Positions 1-5,738 of a DNA stretch of 8,076 nucleotides are shown here, piece by piece. The notes under the pieces were generated by a model. That model saw nothing but the letters and a program-made list of their open reading frames with translations. It did no database searches and was not told the origin of the DNA. The number at the start of each line of letters is the position of its first letter. Within the stretch, counting starts at the first letter, position 1. A program made the position numbers and the translations under genes. The stretch comes from Alphaproteobacteria bacterium (GTDB taxonomy: Bacteria; Pseudomonadota; Alphaproteobacteria; Rhizobiales; Hyphomicrobiaceae): NCBI GenBank assembly GCA_005888525.1, contig VBAB01000212.1, forward strand, positions 1 to 8,076. The letters are read 5' to 3'.

Positions 1-1512
1 GAAGATCGAGGCGTCGGCGATGCGCAGGCCCTCGAGGCCGTGCACCTTGAGCCGCTCATCGACGACCGTTCGCGGGCCCTCCGGTCCCATGCGGCAGGTG
101 CCGATCGGGTGGTAGGCGGTGTGCGCGTTGCCACGGATGTAGGTCAGGATTTCCTCGTCGCTCTTCACGCCGGCACCAGGCGAGTACTCCTCGCCGCGGA
201 GCGCATCCATCGGCTCGGCCTCGACAATGCGGCGCATCATGCGGAAGCCGTCGACCATGGCGCGCTGATCAATGGCATCGGAGAGGAAGTTGAATCGGAT
301 GGCCGGGTGGGCATTTGGGTCGGCCGAGCGGATGTGGATGGAGCCGAGACTTTCGGGGCGCAGCTGGTAGCAGGCCACGCTCATGGCGGGGAAGTCCTGC
401 AGCTTGCGGCTCTTGGGGTCTTTGATGGCATAGGGCACGAGGTGCATCTGGACGTCGGGCGAGGCCAGCTCGGGTCGCGTCCTGAGGAAGGCCAGCAGTG
501 GCGCCGAGGGCAGGCTGAAGAAACCACCGCCGGTGGTGATGTACTTCAGCGCCTCCCCGACTGCGCCGACCCCGCGCGCCTTGTGGTTGTAGGAGGCCAG
601 CCTCTCCTTTACGCGCCAGGCGATGCGGGCATTGATATGGTCGCGGAAGTTCTCGCCTACCGCGGGCAAGGGGTGCCGTACCTCGATCCCGTGTGCCTTG
701 AGCACCTCGGGCTTGCCGATGCCGGACAGCTCGAGGAGCTGTGGCGTTGCCACGGCGCCGGCGCACAAGATTACCTCGCGCCCGGCACGAGCCTCGATCT
801 CGCGGCCCCAGCGCTCGTAGACGACTCCCACGCAGCGTTTGCCTTCGAGCAGGACGCGTCGCGTCGGCCCTTCCGTGACGATGTTCAGATTGGGCCGCCG
901 TTTGGCCGGCTCGAGATAGCAGTGCGCCACGCTCATGCGTCGGCCGCGGCTGATGCTGGCCTGTGTCTTGACGACGCCTTCCTGATCCTCGCTGTTGTAA
1001 TCGGGATTGAGCTTGAAGCCAGCGGCGACGGCGGCTTTGAACAGTGCGTCGTAGAGCGGATTCTGATCCGGCACTTCGGAAACGCGCAGCGGGCCGCCGG
1101 TGCCGCGGCCATTGGCGCCGCCTTTCTCGTAGCATTCGATGCGGGTGAAGAGCGGGGCAACGTCTTGCCAGCTCCAACCGCGCGCGCCCATCTGTGCCCA
1201 AGTGTCATAGTCGAGCGGTTGCCCGCGCACCCAGACCAGACCGTTGATGGCGCTGGAGCCGCCCAGGCCTTTCCCGCGGGGCACGGGAATGGCGCGGTTC
1301 GCGGTGCCCGGCTCGGGATCGGATTCATAGCGCCAGTTGGCGATTGGGTGGTCGATCAGCAGGCCGAAGCTGACGGGAAAGCGCGAATAGGGGTGGCTGG
1401 CGCGACCTGCTTCGAGCAGCAGCACGCGCGTGCGCGGATTCTCGCTGAGCCGTGCCGCCAGCACCGCGCCAGCCGAGCCGGCGCCGACAACGATGTAATC
1501 GTATTCGTCCAT
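1..1512 (-). CDS. GMC-family FAD-dependent oxidoreductase (choline dehydrogenase-like), C-terminus cut by window edge
   Basis: Reading leftwards from the ATG at 1512, 504 codons are open to the window edge without a stop. The N-terminus carries the FAD-binding Rossmann motif GAGSAG (residues 10-15), with the ribose-binding Glu at about 34 in VLLLEAG. GMC signature 1 is GKGLGGSSAING (80-91). Signature 2 is GAVATPQLLELSGIG (252-266). The active-site stretch YHPIGTCRMG contains the catalytic His468. The second active-site residue (His or Asn), usually about 44 residues later, lies just outside the window; the visible part ends in ADASIF, which normally precedes it. Family members are about 530-550 residues, so roughly 30-45 are missing. 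The enzyme should oxidise an alcohol to an aldehyde or ketone using FAD; the substrate cannot be read from the sequence. A GGGGGTGG stretch 7 nt before the ATG is a fair ribosome binding site. The gene is divergent from the L,D-transpeptidase gene. Confidence 0.95.
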   Translation of the reverse strand, partial: MDEYDYIVVGAGSAGAVLAARLSENPRTRVLLLEAGRASHPYSRFPVSFGLLIDHPIANWRYESDPEPGTANRAIPVPRGKGLGGSSAINGLVWVRGQPLDYDTWAQMGARGWSWQDVAPLFTRIECYEKGGANGRGTGGPLRVSEVPDQNPLYDALFKAAVAAGFKLNPDYNSEDQEGVVKTQASISRGRRMSVAHCYLEPAKRRPNLNIVTEGPTRRVLLEGKRCVGVVYERWGREIEARAGREVILCAGAVATPQLLELSGIGKPEVLKAHGIEVRHPLPAVGENFRDHINARIAWRVKERLASYNHKARGVGAVGEALKYITTGGGFFSLPSAPLLAFLRTRPELASPDVQMHLVPYAIKDPKSRKLQDFPAMSVACYQLRPESLGSIHIRSADPNAHPAIRFNFLSDAIDQRAMVDGFRMMRRIVEAEPMDALRGEEYSPGAGVKSDEEILTYIRGNAHTAYHPIGTCRMGPEGPRTVVDERLKVHGLEGLRIADASIF

Positions 1513-1643
1513 CGCGTTTCCACCCCCAATTTGCCCGATCGTCTGCCGGGTCATTCGACAGATCTCGCGCCGACACTAAGCCATTTCCAGCGTTTGGAAG
1601 CCAGAGCGACGGTGCATACCAGCGACGTGCAATACGTCAGAGT

Positions 1644-1658
1644 CCGGCCAGAGGCCGG
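1644..1658. repeat. Perfect GC-rich inverted repeat in the divergent intergenic region
   Basis: CCGGCC-AGA-GGCCGG, two perfect 6-bp arms with a 3-nt centre, lies 64 nt upstream of the transpeptidase start and 132 nt upstream of the oxidoreductase start. It could be an operator, a hairpin in the oxidoreductase leader, or chance in GC-rich DNA. A weaker inverted repeat, TTCCA-GCGTT-TGGAA, lies at 1585-1599. I see no small ORF with a good ribosome binding site in this 209-bp gap. Confidence 0.4.
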
Positions 1659-1685
1659 TCGGCCTCGCCTTTGCCATGCGACTCC

Positions 1686-1691
1686 TATAGT
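1686..1691 (+). promoter_or_regulatory. Possible -10 element for the L,D-transpeptidase gene
   Basis: TATAGT matches the sigma-70 -10 consensus at five of six positions and would place transcription start about 24 nt before the ATG at 1722. There is no good -35 hexamer at 16-18 nt upstream, so this is tentative. Confidence 0.3.
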
Positions 1692-1721
1692 TTCCCGTCG
1701 CGTCGCACGGAGGGGAAGAGC

Positions 1722-3305
1722 ATGCCGCGCAGGCTTTTGCCGTTGACCGCCTTGATCGTGGGCCTGCTGGCGCCGCCGGGATGGGCTGCTGACGACGTAC
1801 CCCCGCCCGCACCCGCGGCAGTCGAGCGGCCACCCGAGAAGCAGGCGGCCAGCCCGCTGCAGACTGGATCGGTTGCCCAGCCCGACGAGATGGACTTCTC
1901 GCGCGAGTTCGCCGACCGGCTGGCGATAACCGGTGGCAATCTCTCGGCAGCGGACCGCGAGGATCGTGCCGCGCTTGCGGAGTTCTACGCCGGTCGCCAG
2001 CAGGCGCCACTATGGGTCGGCGCGAACGGCCTTACGGCGGGGGCCGAGGCCGTCGCCGCCGAGATCCGCCGTGCCGGTGACTGGGGCCTCGAGGCGTCGG
2101 CATTCCACCTGCCGGCCCCGAAGGCAGCGGCCGGCACGCAGCTGTCGCGTGCGGAGCGGGCCGATGCTGAGATCGCGTTGAGCCTCGCCATCCTGAAATA
2201 CGCGCGCCATGCCCGCGGCGGCCGCGCCGATCCTGCGACCTTGAGCAAGAACCTCGACCGCAAGCTGTTGCTCCTCGCCCCGCCTCAGGTGATCGACGCC
2301 GCCTCGAAGGCTCAAGCCCCTGATGCCTATCTGCGCTCGCTGCACCCGCAGCAACCGCCGTTCGAGGCCCTGCGTCAGAAGTACCTTGCGTTGAAGGGCG
2401 GCCAGGCTGCTGAGAAGGCCACCGCGCGCAAGGTGCTGGCCAACATGGAAGAGTGGCGCTGGATGCCCGAGACGCTCGGCGACTTCTACATCTGGGTCAA
2501 CGTCCCCGAGTTCACGCTGCGCGTGGTCAAGAATGGCCAGGTGATCCACACCGAGCGCGTCGTCGTCGGCAAGACGGACACGCCGACGCCGATATTCTCA
2601 CAGGACATGGTGCAGGTAGTGTTCCATCCGAACTGGGGTGTGCCGGAGTCCATCAAGAAGCAAGACGTCCTACCCAGTCTGATACGCGGCAGCACCCGCA
2701 TCTTCACCTTCTACCACCTGCGCATCCAGCGCGGCGGGCGCGACGTCGATCCGGCGACCGTGGATTGGAACACCGCCGACATTCGCCATTTCCACATCTT
2801 CCAGCCGCCCGGCGAGAACAATGTGCTCGGCAACATCAAATTCCGCTTCCCCAACAAGCACGACGTCTACATGCACGACACGCCGCAGAAGCAGCTGTTC
2901 AACGCAGACGTCCGCGCCTTCAGCCATGGCTGCATGCGTGTGCGCAACCCGCAGCGGCTGGCCGAGTTGCTGCTGGCGGAGGACCAGGGCTGGCCGGCGC
3001 AGCGCGTCGCCGCAGCCATTGCGCCCGGCGCGGCGCAGAACAATGCCGTCAATATCGGCCGCAAGATCCCCGTCCACATCACCTATTTCACCGCCGCGGT
3101 CGTGCAGGACGGGACGCTCAAGCTGTTCCCCGACGTCTACGGCCACGAGAGCAAGATTGCGCTCGGCATGGAGGGGAAGGCCCATCTCATCCCGAAGGAG
3201 AAAACGCCCGTTCGCGCCGAGGCGATCGGCAGCCTCGCTGAGAGCACGGGCACCGGCGGATACGCCAAGAAAGATCTCGTGCATCGGGTTTTTGGAAATA
3301 ATTGA
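1722..3305 (+). CDS. YcbB-type L,D-transpeptidase (YkuD domain), secreted
   Basis: 527 residues. The product should form 3-3 (meso-DAP to meso-DAP) peptidoglycan cross-links in the periplasm, using a catalytic cysteine. The N-terminus MPRRLLPLTALIVGLLAPPG plus WA is a signal peptide, with likely cleavage after residue 22, followed by a Pro-rich linker to about 60. Residues about 70-240 resemble the YcbB scaffold domain (LAEFYAGRQQAPLWV). The YkuD catalytic domain starts near 255 after the typical NMEEWRWMP stretch; its motif is His385 (YMHDTP), then SHGCMRV with His402, Gly403 and Cys404. No peptidoglycan-binding domain is visible between scaffold and catalytic domain, unlike E. coli LdtD (YcbB, about 615 residues). 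The ATG at 1722 has GGAGGGG 6 nt upstream and opens directly into the signal peptide; the frame is open further upstream, but that extension overlaps the oxidoreductase and would bury the signal peptide. It is followed by the MepK-like gene. Confidence 0.93.
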   Translation: MPRRLLPLTALIVGLLAPPGWAADDVPPPAPAAVERPPEKQAASPLQTGSVAQPDEMDFSREFADRLAITGGNLSAADREDRAALAEFYAGRQQAPLWVGANGLTAGAEAVAAEIRRAGDWGLEASAFHLPAPKAAAGTQLSRAERADAEIALSLAILKYARHARGGRADPATLSKNLDRKLLLLAPPQVIDAASKAQAPDAYLRSLHPQQPPFEALRQKYLALKGGQAAEKATARKVLANMEEWRWMPETLGDFYIWVNVPEFTLRVVKNGQVIHTERVVVGKTDTPTPIFSQDMVQVVFHPNWGVPESIKKQDVLPSLIRGSTRIFTFYHLRIQRGGRDVDPATVDWNTADIRHFHIFQPPGENNVLGNIKFRFPNKHDVYMHDTPQKQLFNADVRAFSHGCMRVRNPQRLAELLLAEDQGWPAQRVAAAIAPGAAQNNAVNIGRKIPVHITYFTAAVVQDGTLKLFPDVYGHESKIALGMEGKAHLIPKEKTPVRAEAIGSLAESTGTGGYAKKDLVHRVFGNN

Positions 3306-3332
3306 CCATCGCCGGTGGATACTCGAGTGTTG

Positions 3333-3376
3333 CCCCGAAGTTGCCGCATAGCGGGCGCTTAATCGTTTCTTCGGGG
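3333..3376 (+). other. Compound inverted repeat between the transpeptidase and peptidase genes
   Basis: CCCCGAAG (3333-3340) is the exact reverse complement of CTTCGGGG (3369-3376). Inside the 28-nt loop lies a second small stem, CCGC-ATA-GCGG (3344-3354). It begins 28 nt after the transpeptidase stop and is followed by TTCTC rather than a T-run, so it is not a classical terminator. It may attenuate read-through, stabilise the 3' end of the upstream mRNA, or act as a leader element for the peptidase gene. Further along, GCGGG-CAA-CCCGC (3403-3415) is another short hairpin. No additional gene is seen in 3306-3513. Confidence 0.4.
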
Positions 3377-3498
3377 TTCTCAATGAGTTGACTAGTCGGA
3401 CAGCGGGCAACCCGCGCCGAGCTAGGCATGTTGGAAGAGCAAGTCGGCCAGGCCAGCGGTACGGGGCGCTCACAAACGCTCGCAGCTTGCGCCGGTGC

Positions 3499-3506
3499 AG
3501 AGGGGG
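3499..3506 (+). promoter_or_regulatory. Ribosome binding site that sets the TTG start of the peptidase gene
   Basis: AGAGGGGG lies 7 nt before TTG at 3514. A second in-frame TTG at 3508 is only 1 nt from it, too close. The in-frame TTG at 3388 has no purine-rich sequence at a suitable distance and would add 42 Arg-rich residues ahead of the signal anchor. This favours 3514. Confidence 0.6.
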
Positions 3507-3513
3507 ATTGGAT

Positions 3514-4860
3514 TTGCCAGCGCGTCGTTGGGGATTCGCCGCTCCGATCATCGTTGCTTTGCTCGCGCTGGTGGCCGGCGCCGGCGTGCTGACGGCAAAC
3601 TCCAATCGCGACCGCACCATCTCCTTCTACGGCGTCAACACCAAGGAGACGCTGACCATCCAATACATGAAGAACGGGAAGCACATTCCCGAGGCGATGG
3701 AGAAGATCAACTGGATGCTGCGCGACTGGCGCAAGGACGAGCCGACGCAGATGGACCCTGACCTGATCGATCTCGTCTGGGAGATTCACAACGAGCTGGG
3801 TTCCGCCGAGCCGATCAACGTCATCTCCGCCTATCGCTCCCGCGACACCAACGAGCTGCTGCGCCGAACGGTCGGCGGCCAGGCGAGCCAGAGCCGCCAC
3901 ATTCTCGGCAAGGCCATGGACGTCACCTTCCCGGACGTGCCGGTGAAGAAGCTGCGCTACTCTGCGCTCCTTCGCGAGCGCGGCGGCGTCGGCTACTACC
4001 CAACCTCGGCCACGCCGTTCGTGCACATCGACACCGATCGCGTGCGCGCCTGGCCGCGCGCCACCCGCATGGAGCTTGCACTGCTCTTCCCCAACGGCCG
4101 GACCCAGCATGTGCCCGACGACGGGGGGCCCATCACGCCCGAAGACGTGCGCCGGGCGCGCGCCGGCAACTCCGAAATAGCCCAGCAGATTGCCGAATTC
4201 CACCAGCAGCGGGCTCACCCCAAGGCGCCGATCCAGGTTGCGTCGCTGGCGCCCTCGCTGCCGCAACTGCTCATGCCACCGCAGTTGGTTGAGCGTCCGG
4301 CCCCTATCGGCACGCGGCCGACCGATAGGGAGCGGGCGAGGCTCGCGGCGATGGCCGACGAGCCGCTGCCGCAACTCGTCATCGGACCCATGCCGGTGAG
4401 CCGCCCGCGGTCGCCCGCAGCCATGGTCACGTCGGGTGAGATGCGCGTCGCGGCTGCCGATCCGGGGGCTGGCAAGGCCTTGGATCGTCTCAAATGGGGG
4501 GCGTCGCTCAGTCGTGAGCCCACCACGTTCGTGCCGGCACCCGCCTATGACGAGGAGCATCCCGAGGAGCTGTCCTACCGCCCCTTCCCGATCGCGCCGT
4601 TCTTGACCGCCACGGCCTCCGTTGACGATCCAGCGCTCGCGCGCATGCGCCATCCCGATCTCGCCAAGACGCTGGAGATGCTGGACCAGGCGAGCTCGAT
4701 CCCACCGATGCGGCTACGACCCGGCTCGCAGACGGCGCAGCTCATGTGGGCACAGCAGTTCAAAGGCGAGGCAATCAACTTATCGAGCCTCGTCGACCTG
4801 GACGCATCGCCGGCGCCGGCCCAACTCGCCAAGCGCCGGGTGCTGACGCAGGCCCAATAG
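3514..4860 (+). CDS. DUF882/YcbK (MepK-like) zinc-dependent murein endopeptidase with long C-terminal tail
   Basis: 448 residues from the TTG at 3514. A short basic N-terminus (PARRWG) is followed by a hydrophobic segment at about 7-27, a signal peptide or membrane anchor. The DUF882/M15-type peptidase domain spans about 35-190. Its zinc-ligand pattern is visible: SRHILGKAMD gives His129 and Asp136, and FVHIDTD gives His171. AYRSRDTNELLRR is also typical. The E. coli relative MepK (YcbK, about 180 residues) cleaves peptidoglycan cross-links including the 3-3 type, so this enzyme probably cuts what the upstream transpeptidase makes; E. coli has the same gene order. Residues about 215-448 are a Pro/Ala-rich, probably disordered tail with no family I recognise, containing a two-copy LPQL..PxxVxRP motif (249-262 and 285-298). 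The 208-bp gap to the upstream gene leaves room for its own promoter. Zinc dependence and cleavage specificity are inferred from the family. Confidence 0.88.
   Translation: MPARRWGFAAPIIVALLALVAGAGVLTANSNRDRTISFYGVNTKETLTIQYMKNGKHIPEAMEKINWMLRDWRKDEPTQMDPDLIDLVWEIHNELGSAEPINVISAYRSRDTNELLRRTVGGQASQSRHILGKAMDVTFPDVPVKKLRYSALLRERGGVGYYPTSATPFVHIDTDRVRAWPRATRMELALLFPNGRTQHVPDDGGPITPEDVRRARAGNSEIAQQIAEFHQQRAHPKAPIQVASLAPSLPQLLMPPQLVERPAPIGTRPTDRERARLAAMADEPLPQLVIGPMPVSRPRSPAAMVTSGEMRVAAADPGAGKALDRLKWGASLSREPTTFVPAPAYDEEHPEELSYRPFPIAPFLTATASVDDPALARMRHPDLAKTLEMLDQASSIPPMRLRPGSQTAQLMWAQQFKGEAINLSSLVDLDASPAPAQLAKRRVLTQAQ
4302..4330. repeat. Nine-bp perfect inverted repeat inside the peptidase gene
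   Basis: CCCTATCGG (4302-4310) and CCGATAGGG (4322-4330) are exact reverse complements separated by 11 nt. They lie in the part of the gene encoding the disordered tail, between the two copies of the LPQL motif. The mRNA could form a stable stem here. Function unknown; it may be a by-product of codon choice. Confidence 0.5.
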
Positions 4861-4891
4861 GTTCTTGGATCCAATTACCAATTAAAGGGGC

Positions 4892-4922
4892 CGGCCCCGC
4901 AGCGGGAGCCGACCCTGCTTTT
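4892..4922. terminator. Probable terminator between convergent genes
   Basis: In the 93-bp gap between the convergent peptidase and DUF2852 genes, CGGCCCC (part of the palindrome GGGGCCGGCCCC, 4887-4898) can pair with GGG-A-GCCG (4904-4911) around a 5-nt loop with one bulge. An alternative stem pairs GCA and GGG (4899-4906, 2-nt bulge) with CCCTGC (4913-4918), running directly into TTTT (4919-4922) on the plus strand. On the minus strand the first stem is followed by CCCCTTTAATT. A bidirectional intrinsic terminator is the simplest reading, although the T-tract is short. Confidence 0.55.
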
Positions 4923-4953
4923 GTCGGTCGCTATCTTACGTTCTGCCGGCCAG

Positions 4954-5448
4954 TCAGGCCTGGGGCTGCTGCGGTCCTTCACCTTGCCCCTGGCCGGAGC
5001 CCGCTTGGCGATTGCGCCGCTCGCGCATGAACTCGTCGAACTCGGCGCGGTCCTTGGCGGCACGTAGCCGCTCGAGGAAGGAGCGGAACTCGGTTACTTC
5101 CTCCTCGAGACGGCGCAGTGCCTCCTCGCGATACTCGTCGAAGGCGTGGTTGCCGCTGGGACGCAGCCCGTGGCTGTGATGACCTCTCCAGTGCTGCATA
5201 CGCTCCTCCCAGCGCCCGCGCTTCTGTTCCCACCGCTCGGCCGCGCGGTTCACCCTCTCGGTTGCGCGCGCGCGCCATTGGTCGATGTCACCACGAGACC
5301 CATGCCATCCGCATCCCATCCGTCCGCTCCATATCAGGTAAGCCAAGATCGCCAGCCCAATGGGCCAGAACACGATGAAGCCGATCACCATCAAGGCGAT
5401 CCAAGCCGGTCTGCCGAAGTCGTCTATGCGTGCCACTACATCAGACAT
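4954..5448 (-). CDS. DUF2852 family membrane protein of unknown function
   Basis: 164 residues. After a short polar N-terminus (MSDVVARIDDFGRP) comes a hydrophobic segment at about 15-41 containing FIVFWPIGLAILAYLIW, one long or two short membrane helices, typical of DUF2852 proteins. The middle is rich in Trp, Arg and His: Trp73, Trp80 and Trp87 are exactly seven residues apart, and a His cluster (HHSH, 90-93) follows. Residues about 102-147 (FDEYREEALRRLEEEVTEF and onward) are strongly charged with heptad-like leucines, a probable coiled coil. The C-terminus is a Gly/Gln-rich tail. The family is found mainly in Alphaproteobacteria and has no established function. The ATG at 5448 has GGAGGTGA exactly 7 nt upstream; the open frame upstream of it crosses the palindrome and is not protein-like. 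The gene converges on the peptidase gene and is divergent from the MaoC gene. Confidence 0.85.
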   Translation of the reverse strand: MSDVVARIDDFGRPAWIALMVIGFIVFWPIGLAILAYLIWSGRMGCGWHGSRGDIDQWRARATERVNRAAERWEQKRGRWEERMQHWRGHHSHGLRPSGNHAFDEYREEALRRLEEEVTEFRSFLERLRAAKDRAEFDEFMRERRNRQAGSGQGQGEGPQQPQA

Positions 5449-5455
5449 GGCTTTT

Positions 5456-5463
5456 TCACCTCC
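5456..5463 (-). promoter_or_regulatory. Strong ribosome binding site of the DUF2852 gene
   Basis: Read on the minus strand this is GGAGGTGA, 7 nt from the ATG at 5448. It is close to the ideal anti-16S match and decides the start against upstream in-frame codons. Confidence 0.8.
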
Positions 5464-5475
5464 GGATCGCCTGCT

Positions 5476-5502
5476 CATGTCAATGTTTATAACATTTACA
5501 TG
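5476..5502. promoter_or_regulatory. 27-bp near-perfect palindrome, candidate operator of the DUF2852 gene
   Basis: Plus-strand arms are CATGT-C-AATGTT and AACATT-T-ACATG around the centre TAT. Eleven of 13 symmetric positions pair; only the C/T pair at 5481/5497 and the T/T pair beside the central base fail. It is an AT-rich island in GC-rich DNA and lies 27 nt upstream of the DUF2852 ATG. The minus strand reads TATAAA across the centre (5486-5491), so a -10 element may sit inside the palindrome, with transcription start near 5480. The geometry fits a homodimeric regulator blocking or activating this promoter. The arms are reminiscent of AATGTTATAACATT-type sites such as those described for Zur, but the spacing differs and I do not assign a regulator. 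Confidence 0.55.
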
Positions 5503-5540
5503 GCAAAGCCCGGCGGTTTCGTCAAGAGGGGGCGCCGGGG

Positions 5541-5569
5541 GATTTTGGATGCAGCCGGATTTGGTTGCA
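5541..5569. repeat. Imperfect tandem 13-mer in the divergent region
   Basis: GATTTTGGATGCA (5541-5553) and GGATTTGGTTGCA (5557-5569) agree at 10 of 13 positions with a 16-bp period. They lie 39 bp beyond the palindrome, about 170 bp upstream of the MaoC gene. They could be paired binding sites or chance. Confidence 0.25.
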
Positions 5570-5675
5570 CGCCGTTGAGATGGGGGTTGGAGGCGGTAAT
5601 GGGAAGCGGGGGGTGCGAAGTGGTCTGCTGCACGGACCCGCGGCCAACGCTCGGGACGAAGGAAGTGTCCACGCA

Positions 5676-5704
5676 TTGCACAGGCCGCCGAGCGCGGCTA
5701 ACTA
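5676..5704 (+). promoter_or_regulatory. Weak candidate promoter for the MaoC gene with an inverted repeat in the spacer
   Basis: TTGCAC (5676-5681) and TAACTA (5699-5704) are 17 nt apart and 34 nt upstream of the ATG. Both are poor consensus matches. The spacer holds GCCGC-CGAGC-GCGGC (5684-5698), a 5-bp inverted repeat that could be an operator. Apart from the sites listed, nothing gene-like is seen in 5449-5738. Confidence 0.25.
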
Positions 5705-5738
5705 GGCTGATCCCGAGCCGCGAGCGAGCACGACGTCC

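Noticed and set aside
1452..1721. A 90-codon N-terminal extension of the transpeptidase
   Set aside because: It would overlap the oxidoreductase coding region, is Arg/Ser/Pro-rich, and would bury the clear signal peptide that begins at 1722 behind a good ribosome binding site.
40..1746. A long open frame (568 codons) on the plus strand opposite the oxidoreductase gene
   Set aside because: The minus strand encodes an unmistakable GMC oxidoreductase with all motifs; the plus-strand frame is an antisense by-product of GC-rich third positions and resembles no family.
3388..3393. TTGACT as a -35 promoter element for the peptidase gene
   Set aside because: No plausible -10 hexamer lies 16-18 nt downstream; that position is CCCGCG-like sequence.
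2670..3620. A 316-codon minus-strand frame spanning the end of the transpeptidase gene and the following gap
   Set aside because: No motif, no ribosome binding site; lies opposite the conserved SHGC catalytic region.
3187..4653. A long open frame (488 codons) on the minus strand opposite the peptidase gene
   Set aside because: It is Arg/Gly/His-rich with no recognisable domain, while the plus strand carries the zinc-peptidase motifs.
5478..5483. TTGACA on the minus strand as a -35 element for the DUF2852 gene
   Set aside because: The matching -10 would fall on the ribosome binding site, leaving no leader; the hexamer is better explained as part of the palindrome arm.
5476..5502. Naming the palindrome a Zur box
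   Set aside because: Only a general likeness to AATGTTATAACATT-type sites; arm spacing differs from the forms I recall, and no zinc-uptake gene is nearby.
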